Assembly: GCA_021810175.1 (NCBI GenBank)
Contig: JAJZJJ010000160.1
Location: 1-6,818 of the forward strand
Length of the DNA: 6,818 nucleotides
Direction of reading: 5' to 3'
Source: Acidobacteriota bacterium
GTDB lineage: Bacteria; Acidobacteriota; Terriglobia; Terriglobales; Acidobacteriaceae
This document shows, in pieces, positions 6,114-6,818 of this stretch. A program made the translations under genes and the position numbers. The notes beneath the pieces were generated by a model, which made no database searches, had not been told where the DNA came from, and saw only the letters and a list, made by a program, of their open reading frames with translations. The first letter of the stretch is position 1. Each line of letters opens with the position of its first letter.

Positions 6114-6704
6114 ATGATTGCGCATCTGCGGGGGCGGCTTTTCGCCAAAGCTCCGGGCCAGGCCATTGTTGAAGCCGGCGGTGTCGGCTATGACGTCACC
6201 ATCAGCGTGCCGACTTTTACCGCGCTGCCCGCCGAGGGTGGCGAGGTATCGATGTACATCCACACGCATGTTCGCGAGGACAGTCTTGCCCTTTTCGGGT
6301 TTCTCGAACGGGACGAAAAGCGTCTTTTCGAACGGCTGATCACTGTTTCCGGCGTGGGGCCGAGGCTGGCGGTCACGATTCTGAGCGGTCTGAATCCGGA
6401 ACGTACGGTGGCTGCGATTCGTGCGCAGGACCATGCCACGCTGACCCGGATTCCGGGCGTAGGCAAGAAGCTGGCGGAACGGCTTGTGCTGGAACTTCGG
6501 GAAAAGCTGGAAGATCTGGCCACCGCCCCCGCGACGGGGACCATGACCGCGCCCGCCGCTGAGGATGTGCTGTCGGCGCTGGTGAACCTGGGATACCAGC
6601 GGCCGGCAGCGCAGAAAGCCATTGAGACCGCCGTAGGGAAGGATAAGGCAGCGGGGGAGGATTTCGACGCACTCTTCCGCGGTGCGCTGAAAGTCATCCG
6701 CTGA
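6114..6704 (+). CDS. ruvA: Holliday junction branch migration complex subunit RuvA
   Basis: The protein has 196 residues, the normal RuvA length. RuvA binds four-way DNA junctions as a tetramer and loads the RuvB motor for branch migration during recombinational repair; RuvC then resolves the junction. Domain I (1-63) is the OB-fold, opening MIAHLRGRL with the hallmark VEAGGVGYDV (19-28) and ending near REDSLALFGF. Domain II (64-about 135) carries two helix-hairpin-helix motifs, VSGVGP (78-83) and IPGVGK (113-118), which contact the DNA backbone, followed by LAERLVLELREKL. A flexible Ala/Thr/Pro linker (about 136-148) leads to domain III (about 149-192), including EDVLSALVNLGY, which binds RuvB. 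The ATG is fixed by the conserved N-terminus, although no Shine-Dalgarno sequence precedes it. Neither ruvB nor ruvC is within the window; only 114 bases follow the stop. Confidence 0.97.
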   Translation: MIAHLRGRLFAKAPGQAIVEAGGVGYDVTISVPTFTALPAEGGEVSMYIHTHVREDSLALFGFLERDEKRLFERLITVSGVGPRLAVTILSGLNPERTVAAIRAQDHATLTRIPGVGKKLAERLVLELREKLEDLATAPATGTMTAPAAEDVLSALVNLGYQRPAAQKAIETAVGKDKAAGEDFDALFRGALKVIR

Positions 6705-6732
6705 GGGTGGAATTGATTGAAGCGCCACCGGA

Positions 6733-6767
6733 GAGGCAGCTTTCCGGGTGCGGACGGTGTCTGCCTC
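6733..6767 (+). terminator. Weak hairpin downstream of ruvA
   Basis: GAGGCAG (6733-6739) pairs exactly with CTGCCTC (6761-6767), enclosing a smaller hairpin TCCG-GGTG-CGGA (6743-6754). Only a TTT occurs about 8 nt later, so it is a poor intrinsic terminator. No reading frame in the last 114 bases of the window is convincing. Confidence 0.25.
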
Positions 6768-6818
6768 AGATCCGTTTGGGAATTGCAGCGGGCTGACCGG
6801 GCGAGGAATTCAGGGAAG

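Noticed and set aside
5966..6172. 68-codon frame opening with a hydrophobic, signal-like segment and overlapping the start of ruvA
   Set aside because: Only about ten residues are hydrophobic. The rest looks random, and it runs about 59 bases into ruvA in another frame. A decayed small secreted protein cannot be excluded but is not supported.
6707..6796. 29-codon GTG frame immediately after ruvA
   Set aside because: Too short, with no recognisable product and no clear ribosome-binding site. It ends before the window edge, so it is not the start of ruvB.

Overview
The window is a GC-rich stretch of bacterial chromosome. The recognisable proteins are mostly housekeeping (RuvA, a YraN-family protein, a cold-shock protein). 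They sit beside poorly characterised proteins whose style suggests Acidobacteriota, class Terriglobia. The clues are the opening residues of a PLP-dependent decarboxylase, the secreted LolA-like protein, and frequent starts without a Shine-Dalgarno sequence. The taxonomic placement is an inference from protein style, not a database match. I see no mobile element, CRISPR array, tRNA or rRNA.

Layout from left to right: (1) the first 96 residues of a PLP-dependent group II decarboxylase on the minus strand, running off the left edge; (2) a divergent plus-strand DUF805 membrane protein; (3) a single cold-shock protein with its own strong intrinsic terminator; (4) a small four-helix membrane protein of unknown function, followed 42 bases later by a YraN/UPF0102 protein; (5) a convergent minus-strand gene for a secreted LolA/LolB-like protein, separated from yraN by a perfect 12-bp hairpin that overlaps both gene ends; (6) a divergent plus-strand orphan sensor histidine kinase with about nine membrane segments, a probable GAF-like region and a complete HisKA/HATPase core; (7) a 388-base gap with no convincing protein gene but with nested complementarity that could fold as a compact RNA of about 166 nt; (8) ruvA, then 114 bases with a weak hairpin.

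The genes do not form one pathway. The clearest functional units are the cold-shock gene with its terminator and the divergent pair of secreted protein and kinase, which share a 202-base control region. The least explained segment, and the one most worth a second look, is the possible structured RNA between the kinase gene and ruvA.
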